A stretch of 6,048 nucleotides of DNA from the NCBI GenBank assembly GCA_943324395.2, contig CALPLL020000114.1, forward strand, positions 1 through 6,048, in the 5' to 3' direction. Under the pieces are notes generated by a model. It saw only the letters and a program-made list of their open reading frames with translations. It did not search any database and was not told where the DNA came from. Shown piece after piece: positions 1 through 5,148 of this stretch. Origin of the DNA: Rhizobium sp. Q54 (lineage in GTDB: Bacteria > Bacteroidota > Bacteroidia > Flavobacteriales > Flavobacteriaceae). A program made the translations under genes and the position numbers. The first letter of the stretch is position 1; every line of letters begins with the position of its first letter.

Positions 1-14
1 ACGAAAAATAATTA

Positions 15-22
15 TATATTTG
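15..22 (+). promoter_or_regulatory. -7 promoter element of the tRNA-Pro gene
   Basis: TATATTTG fits the Bacteroidota -7 consensus TAnnTTTG exactly and lies 11 nt before the mature tRNA 5' end, a sensible distance for a short precursor leader. The -33 TTG element would fall at or beyond the left edge of the window and cannot be assessed. Confidence 0.7.
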
Positions 23-33
23 CATTCGAATTA

Positions 34-108
34 CGGGGTGTAGCGTAGCTCGGTTATCGCGCCTGCTTTGGGAGCAGGAGGCCGCAGGTTCGAATCCTGC
101 CACCCCGA
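34..108 (+). tRNA. tRNA-Pro (anticodon TGG)
   Basis: A full cloverleaf can be folded by eye. The acceptor stem is CGGGGTG (34-40) with CACCCCG (101-107). The D stem is GCG/CGC (43-45 with 58-60), with GG in the loop at 52-53. The anticodon stem is CCTGC/GCAGG (62-66 with 74-78) around the loop TTTGGGA, which puts the anticodon TGG at 69-71. The T stem is GCAGG/CCTGC with the canonical loop TTCGAAT (89-95). The discriminator base is A108. The 3' CCA is not encoded (ACA follows), so it must be added after transcription. This tRNA reads CCA and, by wobble, other proline codons. No integrated element is seen at its 3' end. Confidence 0.97.
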
Positions 109-109
109 C

Positions 110-145
110 AAAAAAAATCCAAACGTTAAGTTTGGATTTTTTTTT
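110..145 (+). terminator. Bidirectional rho-independent terminator between tRNA-Pro and the GIN-domain gene
   Basis: The stem ATCCAAAC (117-124) pairs with GTTTGGAT (130-137) around a 5-nt loop. It has an A-tract on the left (110-116) and a T-tract on the right (138-145). It can therefore end the tRNA transcript rightward and the minus-strand cassette leftward; the latter gene stops at 161, only 16 nt away. Confidence 0.9.
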
Positions 146-160
146 AGTTAGTGAATTAAC

Positions 161-997
161 TTATTTTAAAGTCTTTTTCATTATAACGGTATTCTCTGTA
201 AACTTTTTAAGTTCAATTTTAGCATCTCCATAAAACTGAATTTCAGACTTTCCTGATGCTTCAATTGAGGCACTTGTAACTACATTTAGCTTAGTTGTGG
301 TATCTGCTTCAGCAATAAGCTCGGCAGTTTTGGAAATTAAATTCATACCAGTAAACTCAGAACTATTATCAACCCTCAATTTCAATTCATCAACATCTCC
401 CTCAACAACAGCAGTTGATTTTTGATACAAATCAACCTTTAATTGATTTGAAGCTATTAATGCTTTTAATTGGGCATTTTTACTCAATTCTATAGTTGCC
501 ATTTCTGATTTTAAATTCAATTCCGATTTAGATTTGTCATTTTGCGCAATTGTAAAAACTTTTACTTTTGCATTCACATATATTTTGGAATAATCAAAAC
601 TTTTAATTGTAAAATTATCTAGTTCAACGTCTGAGGTAGCGGTAATCACAGTCTCATGCTTTGCAAGTAATAACTTAAAATCATTATTATAGAAAACCTT
701 TACAAGAAATTTCTTAAATCCTACTACATCTTTTGAGGTTGTCAATCGTAATGTATTTCCATTAAAATTGATATTAACTTCACTATGTAAATTATCATCA
801 GCCTCAATTTCTAGTGAACATTTATCACTTTTAATCAGTAAAATTTCAAAATTGTCTTCAACTTCTAGGTTTTCAAAATTTCCTATTTCTTTTTTCTCTA
901 TGGTAACATTTTTTGAACCTTTAACTTTTTCTCTCTTTTGTCCATAAGAGATGCTAGTAATAAGAACAACCACAAATAATAATACTAATTTCTTCAT
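161..997 (-). CDS. Secreted head GIN domain (DUF2807/Toastrack-type) protein
   Basis: The 278-residue protein starts with a signal peptide: Lys2-Lys3, a hydrophobic core at residues 4-17, and a probable cleavage at SYG/Q near residue 20. It therefore probably acts in the periplasm or outer envelope. Residues 38-260 are short alternating beta strands rich in Ser, Thr, Asp, Asn and Lys. They begin with the family-typical opening GNFENLEVEDNFEI (39-52), which fits the GIN/DUF2807 fold (a right-handed beta-helix assigned to the Toastrack group). No catalytic residues are visible, and the single Cys (60) rules out an internal disulfide. It is the last gene of the padR-pspC cassette, 118 nt after the PspC gene, with a hairpin terminator and a possible own promoter between them. 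The start is the ATG just before the signal peptide. The biochemical role is unknown; the annotation 'autotransporter adhesin' in this family is not demonstrated, and an envelope-stress partner of PspC is my inference from context. Confidence 0.87.
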   Translation of the reverse strand: MKKLVLLFVVVLITSISYGQKREKVKGSKNVTIEKKEIGNFENLEVEDNFEILLIKSDKCSLEIEADDNLHSEVNINFNGNTLRLTTSKDVVGFKKFLVKVFYNNDFKLLLAKHETVITATSDVELDNFTIKSFDYSKIYVNAKVKVFTIAQNDKSKSELNLKSEMATIELSKNAQLKALIASNQLKVDLYQKSTAVVEGDVDELKLRVDNSSEFTGMNLISKTAELIAEADTTTKLNVVTSASIEASGKSEIQFYGDAKIELKKFTENTVIMKKTLK

Positions 998-1019
998 TTT
1001 TTTTCAATAATAATTTTAT

Positions 1020-1027
1020 CAAAAATA
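1020..1027 (-). promoter_or_regulatory. Possible -7 element for the GIN-domain gene
   Basis: Minus-strand TATTTTTG fits TAnnTTTG and sits just after the upstream hairpin's T-tract, about 22 nt before the ATG at 997. No TTG lies at a normal -33 distance; the nearest (1043-1045) is only 15 nt upstream and lies inside the terminator stem. The match is easily met by chance in DNA this AT-rich. Confidence 0.35.
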
Positions 1028-1028
1028 G

Positions 1029-1068
1029 AAAAAAAAAGCATCCAAATAGTTATTTGAATACTTTTTTT
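1029..1068 (-). terminator. Terminator hairpin between the PspC and GIN-domain genes
   Basis: Read on the minus strand, 1068-1052 pairs with 1047-1031 around a 4-nt loop (AACU), and the U-run at the end of the stem continues to 1029. All 17 pairs form in the minus-strand RNA because two positions are G-U. In plus-strand RNA the same positions become C-A mismatches, so the hairpin is built for leftward transcription. Ten or more of the pairs are A-U. It probably attenuates transcription from the PspC gene into the GIN-domain gene. Confidence 0.75.
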
Positions 1069-1115
1069 ATTAAGAATTATAAGTAGTTTATTAAAGTTAA
1101 AATAACATTCTAATT

Positions 1116-2798
1116 TTAATTAATTGGTTTTTTTGTAACAGTTTCTATTACTTCTTTTCCACCCACTTTTACCGAAACTGTTGTAGTTTCCATTCGATCA
1201 GTTCTATCATTCTCTATATCATCAAATTCATTTTCTTCATCAGGGCAATTCAAACATTTTACCTGAGAATCTTTAACATTGTAAATATATTCTTCGGAAC
1301 TTGTATGTAAATTGAAAAAAGAATTATCAGAATAGTCATAATTTTTAGCACTAGAATTCACTTTAAATAGGGTGCCTTTTGGTAAATATAATTTAATTTC
1401 AACTTTTTGATCTCTATATTGATCCTTCAATTCTGTGATTAAATAGTTATCTAAAACCAATTGATTTCCAATAATTTTATAACCGTATTTAATTTTTCCA
1501 GCTCTTGTATTTGCATTTTCAAATGAATAACCTTTTGCTTCTTTGTTTATTTTAATATAAGGAAAAAGCTCATCGGTTTTCTCAATTTGAAATGAAATAG
1601 TGTTGGAATAAACCACATCTTGATTTAATGAATCCTTAGTCACATTAAATTCCTTATAATCATTTATATCTTTTGAATAATAGTCGTTATTCTTAAATTT
1701 AATGTACAAAGTATCTGTTGGATTTATATTTATGGTTTGTTTCTCATAAACTCTTCCGTCATAAGCATATTCTGAGGCTTGTTTAACTCCAATCGATATT
1801 AATATTCCTATAACAATAATCCAAATCGCTAATAAAACATATTTCGCAATTGATCCTATCGATTTACTATTTGGAGCAACAATTTTTATTCCCAATAATA
1901 GTACAAAAACACTTGGTATACTTACAGCTAAATAAAATAACATTCCGAAAAACCAAATTGGATAATCAGTGAAATTTCCTAATTCAATAAACGAATGAAA
2001 TGGAAAATTTTCAAAATTGGTTGTGCCAAAAGCTAAAACTCCAATTAAAAAGACTACTAATATAGCGATACTTGCTAATATCATTAATGCCCCAACCACT
2101 TTTGCGAATATGTTTATTAAAGAGCCTAAAATCTCACCAAATGAATCTTTTAATTTATTTCCATTTGATTTCAAACCTTTTTTAACACCCTCAAAATCAG
2201 TTGATTTTATTTTTCCAGATAGCGTTTCAATTTCTTCTCTAACTTTCTTTTCAATATTCGAAATCGTTACAGGTTCACCTCGCATTTCTAATTTTTCGGA
2301 AGTTGTTTTTGCTGCTGGCATTGCTATCCACAAGATAATGTAAGCTACAAATCCTGTTCCCCAAGCAAAAGCCATTATTAATAAAATTACTCTTAAAATA
2401 GCTTTATCAACACCAAAATAATGACCCAAACCAGCTAGAACTCCACCAATAGCTGCATTTTCTTCATCACGATATAGCTTTTTTGTAATTTTAGTATTCG
2501 TAAAAATAGGTTCGGCATTTATCGGTTCGTCACCCTCAATTCTGTAATCTTCGGGTTGTCCCATAATCGAAATAATTTCCTCAACTTCTCGAAGACTAAT
2601 CACCTGTTTATCACTTGTGTGTTTCTCCAAAATGATTTCTCCAATTCTAATTTCAATGTCTTTAATGATTTCATCCTGACCAGAAGTATTTGATAAAGAG
2701 CGTTTTATAGCTTCAAAATAATTTGTCAATTTTTGATAGGCATCTTCATCAATATGAAAAACTAATCCTCCTAAATTTATATTTACTGTCTTATTCAT
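1116..2798 (-). CDS. PspC-domain multi-pass membrane protein with helical N-terminal and beta-rich C-terminal domains
   Basis: The 560-residue protein has four parts. Residues 17-86 are helical and charged and end in EIISIMGQPEDY; they resemble the HAAS domain found beside PadR regulators in Firmicutes. Residues 105-162 are a PspC domain (KLYR at 107-110, GGVLAGLGHYFGVD at 118-131, then a long hydrophobic segment ending in LWIAMP at 156-161). Further membrane segments lie near 227-258, 281-307 and 318-339. Residues 350-510 are beta-rich, with a strand pattern around VEIKLYLPKGTLFKV (466-480) reminiscent of Toastrack/DUF4097 domains. The tail holds a CxxC pair (C515, C518) followed by an acidic run. 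It is far longer than enterobacterial PspC (about 120 residues). The ATG lies 4 nt after the padR stop, so the two are surely co-transcribed. PspC proteins act in envelope-stress sensing. I infer that this one links a cytoplasmic helical domain to an exported sensor domain, but whether there is an odd number of membrane passes cannot be settled by eye. Confidence 0.88.
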   Translation of the reverse strand: MNKTVNINLGGLVFHIDEDAYQKLTNYFEAIKRSLSNTSGQDEIIKDIEIRIGEIILEKHTSDKQVISLREVEEIISIMGQPEDYRIEGDEPINAEPIFTNTKITKKLYRDEENAAIGGVLAGLGHYFGVDKAILRVILLIMAFAWGTGFVAYIILWIAMPAAKTTSEKLEMRGEPVTISNIEKKVREEIETLSGKIKSTDFEGVKKGLKSNGNKLKDSFGEILGSLINIFAKVVGALMILASIAILVVFLIGVLAFGTTNFENFPFHSFIELGNFTDYPIWFFGMLFYLAVSIPSVFVLLLGIKIVAPNSKSIGSIAKYVLLAIWIIVIGILISIGVKQASEYAYDGRVYEKQTININPTDTLYIKFKNNDYYSKDINDYKEFNVTKDSLNQDVVYSNTISFQIEKTDELFPYIKINKEAKGYSFENANTRAGKIKYGYKIIGNQLVLDNYLITELKDQYRDQKVEIKLYLPKGTLFKVNSSAKNYDYSDNSFFNLHTSSEEYIYNVKDSQVKCLNCPDEENEFDDIENDRTDRMETTTVSVKVGGKEVIETVTKKPIN

Positions 2799-2802
2799 CT
2801 TT

Positions 2803-3132
2803 TTATTTATTGGTTGTTATTAAGTTTACAGCGTCCGATAATTCGGTCCAAGTGCTGTTTAATTCTGTTAAAAATTCACGACCTTCTTCGGTTAATCTAT
2901 AGTATTTTCTGGGAGGCCCAGATAAAGATTCTTCCCAGCGGTAATTCAACAATCCGTCGTTTTTTAATCTTGTCAATAGTGGATAAACCGTCCCTTCAAC
3001 GACCAATAATTTTGCCTTTTTTAAGGTGTCTAAAATCTCGGAAGTGTAGGCGTCTTTCTCTTTCAATACAGATAAGATGCAAAATTCGAGCACCCCTTTT
3101 CGCATTTGTGCTTTTGTGTTTTCAATATTCAT
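2803..3132 (-). CDS. PadR-family winged-helix transcriptional regulator (short form)
   Basis: At 109 residues this has the usual length of the short PadR subfamily (LmrR-like, lacking the long C-terminal helical domain). Residues 10-45 form the first helices (RKGVLEFCILSVL, then YTSEILDTLKKA). The recognition region is EGTVYPLLTRLKNDGLL (46-62), the PadR hallmark. The wing is the family motif GPPRKYYRLTEEG (72-84), and a C-terminal dimerisation helix (85-104) follows. It is the first gene of a cassette with the PspC-type membrane protein (4-nt gap) and the GIN-domain protein. Such regulators usually repress their own operon and are released by a ligand or partner. Here the partner may be the helical N-terminus of the PspC protein (inference from context). 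The ATG at 3132 gives a complete N-terminal helix and no better upstream start exists. The leader is long, about 150 nt, and contains a structured element. Confidence 0.93.
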   Translation of the reverse strand: MNIENTKAQMRKGVLEFCILSVLKEKDAYTSEILDTLKKAKLLVVEGTVYPLLTRLKNDGLLNYRWEESLSGPPRKYYRLTEEGREFLTELNSTWTELSDAVNLITTNK

Positions 3133-3149
3133 AAATTTTTCATTTTATT

Positions 3150-3225
3150 TTTTTTTGGAGCTATTTCCCGCTTTCCGTTTCAATCCAGGCAAAAAGCCTC
3201 GGATTTCCTCTACAATCAGGGCTAA
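3150..3225 (-). ncRNA. Structured RNA-like intergenic element in the padR leader
   Basis: On the minus strand this reads TTAGCCCTGATTG, GAGGAAATCC, a hairpin, GGATTGAAACGG, then AGCGGGAAATAGCTCC and an A-tract. The hairpin is strong: AATCC and AGGC pair with GCCT and GGATT (3205-3201 and 3199-3196 with 3190-3187 and 3186-3182), with one bulged G at 3200 and a UUUUU loop. The flanking blocks match, from memory, a dispersed element I associate with flavobacterial intergenic regions, in which constant flanks surround a variable hairpin. The Rfam flavo-1 family is one candidate name, not confirmed here. It lies between the padR promoter and the padR start, so it would be part of the cassette mRNA. 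Function is unknown. Confidence 0.5.
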
Positions 3226-3288
3226 GTATTTCTAGTATTACAGATATTTATATTTGAATCTTTTAATCTTCCTTACTAATTTCTTATG

Positions 3289-3296
3289 CAAATATA
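3289..3296 (-). promoter_or_regulatory. -7 promoter element of the padR-pspC cassette
   Basis: Minus-strand TATATTTG is an exact TAnnTTTG match inside a 13-base core (TATATATTTGCAT) identical to the tRNA-Pro promoter core at 13-25. Transcription would start near 3282, giving a leader of about 150 nt that includes the structured element. No clear -33 TTG is present at normal spacing, which suggests a promoter of modest strength. Confidence 0.65.
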
Positions 3297-3308
3297 TATC
3301 TTTTAAAT

Positions 3309-3331
3309 AGTATCTTGTTTTGCATAGTACT
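3309..3331. promoter_or_regulatory. Imperfect dyad, candidate PadR operator
   Basis: On the plus strand AGTATCTTG (3309-3317) and CATAGTACT (3323-3331) are inverted with 6 of 9 positions matching, around a 5-nt centre. Within this region ATAGTA occurs twice as a direct repeat (3307-3312 and 3324-3329), and TAGTACTA (3325-3332) is a perfect palindrome. The dyad covers the place where the -33 contact of the padR promoter should be, the position expected for an autorepressor site. Binding by this PadR is inferred. Confidence 0.4.
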
Positions 3332-3397
3332 AAAAATTAACTTTTTATTAACTTTTAGAATGTGTTATTAAAATTATTATTCAATTAAATTATTCAC

Positions 3398-3405
3398 TAT
3401 ATTCG
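3398..3405 (+). promoter_or_regulatory. Possible -7 element of the DUF4442 gene
   Basis: TATATTCG differs from TAnnTTTG at one position and lies 17 nt before the chosen ATG at 3423. This would give a short leader of roughly 12 nt with no Shine-Dalgarno site, which is common in flavobacteria. No good -33 TTG is seen. Confidence 0.35.
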
Positions 3406-3422
3406 TGAAAATTCAAATCATT

Positions 3423-3881
3423 ATGGGATTGACTCCAAGCAAAATAAATTCGTTTCTTTTTTTCAAATTGCCTTCAGCATTTATCTGTGGCGTTCGTGTC
3501 AAACAATTGGAAGCTGCTAAATGTGTTGTAACCGTAAAACACCGTTGGATAAACCAAAATCCATTCAACTCGATGTATTTTGCAGTACAAGCAATGGCTG
3601 CCGAATTATCAACGGGTGCTTTAGTTATGTATCAAATTAAAAAAAGCAATAAAAATATATCAATGTTAGTAGCCAATAACAAAGCCAATTTCACCAAAAA
3701 AGCAATAGGTAGAATTACATTTACTTGCCTTGATGGAGATAAAATTGAAAAAGCTATTCATAATACTATATCTAGTGGCGAAGGACAAACATTTTGGATG
3801 AAATCAATTGGAGTTGATGAAACCGGCACTCAAGTTTCTGAAATGGATTTCGAATGGAGTATAAAAATTAAAAATATCTAG
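3423..3881 (+). CDS. DUF4442 family protein (hotdog-fold, thioesterase-like)
   Basis: Counted from the ATG at 3423 the protein has 152 residues. The opening SKINSFLFFKLPSAFICGVRV (6-26) and the block NPFNSMYFAVQAMAAELSTGAL (46-67) are typical of DUF4442 proteins. The second block resembles the helix of hotdog-fold acyl-CoA thioesterases (PaaI/4HBT type), where an acidic residue, here perhaps E61, takes part in catalysis. The later beta strands (80-103 and 120-150) complete one hotdog unit. No signal peptide or membrane segment is evident, so it is probably cytoplasmic. The frame can be extended to a GTG at 3405, but that GTG overlaps the likely -7 element, and the family begins close to the ATG, so I chose 3423. 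The gene is divergent from padR and followed by a separately promoted epimerase gene. Substrate and physiological role are unknown; thioesterase activity is inferred from the fold. Confidence 0.85.
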   Translation: MGLTPSKINSFLFFKLPSAFICGVRVKQLEAAKCVVTVKHRWINQNPFNSMYFAVQAMAAELSTGALVMYQIKKSNKNISMLVANNKANFTKKAIGRITFTCLDGDKIEKAIHNTISSGEGQTFWMKSIGVDETGTQVSEMDFEWSIKIKNI

Positions 3882-3886
3882 TTTTC

Positions 3887-3904
3887 ATTTAACGATAGTT
3901 AAAT
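3887..3904. repeat. Short perfect inverted repeat after the DUF4442 gene
   Basis: ATTTAAC (3887-3893) and GTTAAAT (3898-3904) pair perfectly around GATA. No T-tract follows, so it is not a canonical terminator. It lies 5 nt after the DUF4442 stop codon and could be a weak 3' hairpin or a protein-binding site. Confidence 0.35.
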
Positions 3905-3941
3905 CCTACTTAAATCCTATAATTTAGTTTTATATTAAACG

Positions 3942-3949
3942 TAATTTTG
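3942..3949 (+). promoter_or_regulatory. -7 promoter element of the TIGR01777 epimerase gene
   Basis: TAATTTTG matches TAnnTTTG exactly, 18 nt before the ATG at 3968, so the leader would be about a dozen bases. The -33 region has only TTAGTT-like sequence. The gap to the DUF4442 gene (86 nt), together with this element, suggests the epimerase gene is at least partly independently transcribed. Confidence 0.55.
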
Positions 3950-3967
3950 AAGTTTAGAAAATAAAAA

Positions 3968-4873
3968 ATGAAAGTTTTAATAACAGGAGCAACGGGTTTA
4001 ATAGGAACAGAATTGGTTTCATTACTTCTTCAAAACGGGATCAGTGTAAATTATCTCACTACATCTAAAAAAAAGATTGTAAATGAATTAAATTATAATG
4101 GCTTTTATTGGAGCCCAGAGCAAGGTATTATAGATGAAAACTGCTTAATGGGCGTAGATTCAATAATAAATTTAGCAGGTGCAAATATTGCAAAGCGTTG
4201 GACTAATTCCTACAAACAAGAAATAATAGAAAGTCGTTTGTTATCATCTGCATTACTTTTTAAAGCAATTAAAAACAATCCCAATCAAGTAAAACAAATT
4301 GTATCTGCGTCTGGAACTTCTATTTATCCAAACAGTGATTCAATTGTTTACGACGAAAATTCAACTCAAGTAAATGATAGTTTCCTAGGAAATGTAGTTG
4401 TAAAATGGGAAGAAAGCACTGATAAATTTGCTTCTTTAGGCTTAAAAGTTTGTAAACTTCGAACAGGAATTGTACTTTCTGCCAAAGGAGGTGCATTAGT
4501 TGAAATGTTAAAAACAATAAAACTAGGCTTGGGTTCCTCTTTCGGATCTGGAAAACAAATTCAATCTTGGATTCATATTCATGACATTGCCGCTTTATAT
4601 TTCTATGCAATAAAAAATAATTTAGACGGAGTCTATAATGCTGTTTCTCCAAATCCAGTCACTAATGAAGAGCTAACATTTTCGATTGCTAAAGTCTTGA
4701 AAAAGCCTCTTTTTATGCCTAATGTTCCAAAGTTCGCCATGAAATTAATTCTGGGAGAAATGCACGAATTACTATTTGAAAATAGAAACTTAAGTGCTAA
4801 TAAAATAGAAGATAAAGGTTTTGAATTCAAATATAAATCAATCGATGAGGCATTGATAAATATTTTATCATAA
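3968..4873 (+). CDS. TIGR01777-family epimerase/oxidoreductase (SDR39U1-like, DUF1731 C-terminus)
   Basis: This 301-residue protein matches the family's usual length of about 300. The N-terminus has the Rossmann NAD(P)-binding motif GATGLIG (7-13) in an extended-SDR setting. The family block INLAGANIAKRWTNSYK (67-83) follows, then SRLLSS (89-94) and the strand SASGTSIYP (113-121), with Y120 near the usual SDR active-site position. Next come VVVKWEE (143-149), LRTGIVLSAKGGAL (164-177) and the HIHDIAALY segment (203-211). The last 55 residues, from KPLFMPNVPKFAMKLILGEM (246-265) onward, form the DUF1731 domain that marks this family. It is expected to be a soluble cytoplasmic NAD(P)-dependent sugar-nucleotide epimerase or reductase. 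The true substrate is not known for the family (YfcH in E. coli is uncharacterised). The gene has its own -7 element and is closed by a strong terminator. Confidence 0.92.
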   Translation: MKVLITGATGLIGTELVSLLLQNGISVNYLTTSKKKIVNELNYNGFYWSPEQGIIDENCLMGVDSIINLAGANIAKRWTNSYKQEIIESRLLSSALLFKAIKNNPNQVKQIVSASGTSIYPNSDSIVYDENSTQVNDSFLGNVVVKWEESTDKFASLGLKVCKLRTGIVLSAKGGALVEMLKTIKLGLGSSFGSGKQIQSWIHIHDIAALYFYAIKNNLDGVYNAVSPNPVTNEELTFSIAKVLKKPLFMPNVPKFAMKLILGEMHELLFENRNLSANKIEDKGFEFKYKSIDEALINILS

Positions 4874-4905
4874 AAAAAAAGCTCCGTTATTTACGGAGCT
4901 TTTTT
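4872..4905 (+). terminator. Bidirectional rho-independent terminator after the epimerase gene
   Basis: GCTCCGT (4881-4887) pairs with ACGGAGC (4893-4899) around a 5-nt loop. A nine-base A-tract lies on the left, overlapping the stop codon, and six T bases lie on the right. It ends the epimerase transcript. The longer T-run belongs to the minus strand, so it would also stop leftward transcription from the 4906-5100 region. Confidence 0.92.
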
Positions 4906-5109
4906 CAATATTTAAATTTGAATTAATAATTTTAACCAATTTATTATTTTTTCATAAACAATAAATTCCAACCTTTTATAAAACAAATTTACTTTAATGA
5001 CTTTCATTAATTCCTAATTTTTTACTAAAGTTTTGCTCAATTTTAGTTAAATTATATTTATCCATTTCAATTACCCTTATTTATTTAATTTTAATCAAAA
5101 AATAAATAG
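4906..5109. other. AT-rich intergenic region with no confident gene
   Basis: Between the epimerase terminator and the grpE promoter the sequence is strongly AT-rich. I see only short palindromes such as TTTTATAAAA (4974-4983) and one possible small minus-strand ORF (listed separately). No tRNA-like fold, tandem array or mobile-element terminus is visible. Confidence 0.6.
4994..5065 (-). CDS. Possible 23-residue small ORF, unrecognised
   Basis: On the minus strand an ATG at 5065 opens MDKYNLTKIEQNFSKKLGINESH followed by TAA. The peptide is hydrophilic, with a plausible amphipathic helix and no membrane segment or signal. An AAGGG sits about 8 nt before the ATG, a better Shine-Dalgarno match than most genes here have. 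A leftward transcript would end at the terminator at 4872-4905, where the longer T-run serves this strand. Against it, no well-spaced TAnnTTTG promoter is visible (a 9-base TATTTTTTG at 5096-5104 is one base too long), and an ORF of this size can arise by chance. I recognise no family. Confidence 0.2.
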   Translation of the reverse strand: MDKYNLTKIEQNFSKKLGINESH

Positions 5110-5115
5110 TGACAA

Positions 5116-5148
5116 TTTGACATTTTTAAGGAATTGGCAGTAATTTTG
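5116..5148 (+). promoter_or_regulatory. grpE-dnaJ promoter (-33 TTTG, -7 TAATTTTG)
   Basis: TTTG (5116-5119) and TAATTTTG (5141-5148) are separated by 21 nt, the best complete Bacteroidota housekeeping-type promoter in the window. Transcription would start near 5155, about 20 nt before the grpE ATG. The -7 element overlaps a sigma-54-like -24/-12 pattern, and TGACA repeats surround the -33 element (see findings). Confidence 0.7.

Noticed and set aside
34..108. tRNA-Pro 3' end as an integration (att) site
   Set aside because: No repeat of the tRNA 3' end and no integrase gene is present in the window.
2017..2343. Plus-strand open frame of 108 codons inside the PspC gene
   Set aside because: It lies wholly antisense to a well-supported gene and shows no recognisable domain or start context.
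2814..3134. Plus-strand open frame of 106 codons opposite padR
   Set aside because: It mirrors the PadR gene almost exactly. The PadR product has clear family motifs, while this frame has none.
3129..3143. Four-codon upstream ORF (MKNL) whose TGA overlaps the padR ATG
   Set aside because: The ATGA overlap looks like translational coupling, but an ORF of four codons in A-rich sequence is expected by chance and has no ribosome-binding support.
3405..3422. GTG start extending the DUF4442 protein by six residues
   Set aside because: The GTG overlaps the likely -7 element, and family members begin near the ATG at 3423.
4320..4830. Two minus-strand open frames inside the epimerase gene
   Set aside because: Both are antisense to a full-length TIGR01777 protein and show no domain signal.
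4912..5007. 31-codon minus-strand frame overlapping the 23-codon ORF
   Set aside because: It has no ribosome-binding site and overlaps a better-placed small ORF out of frame; most likely chance.
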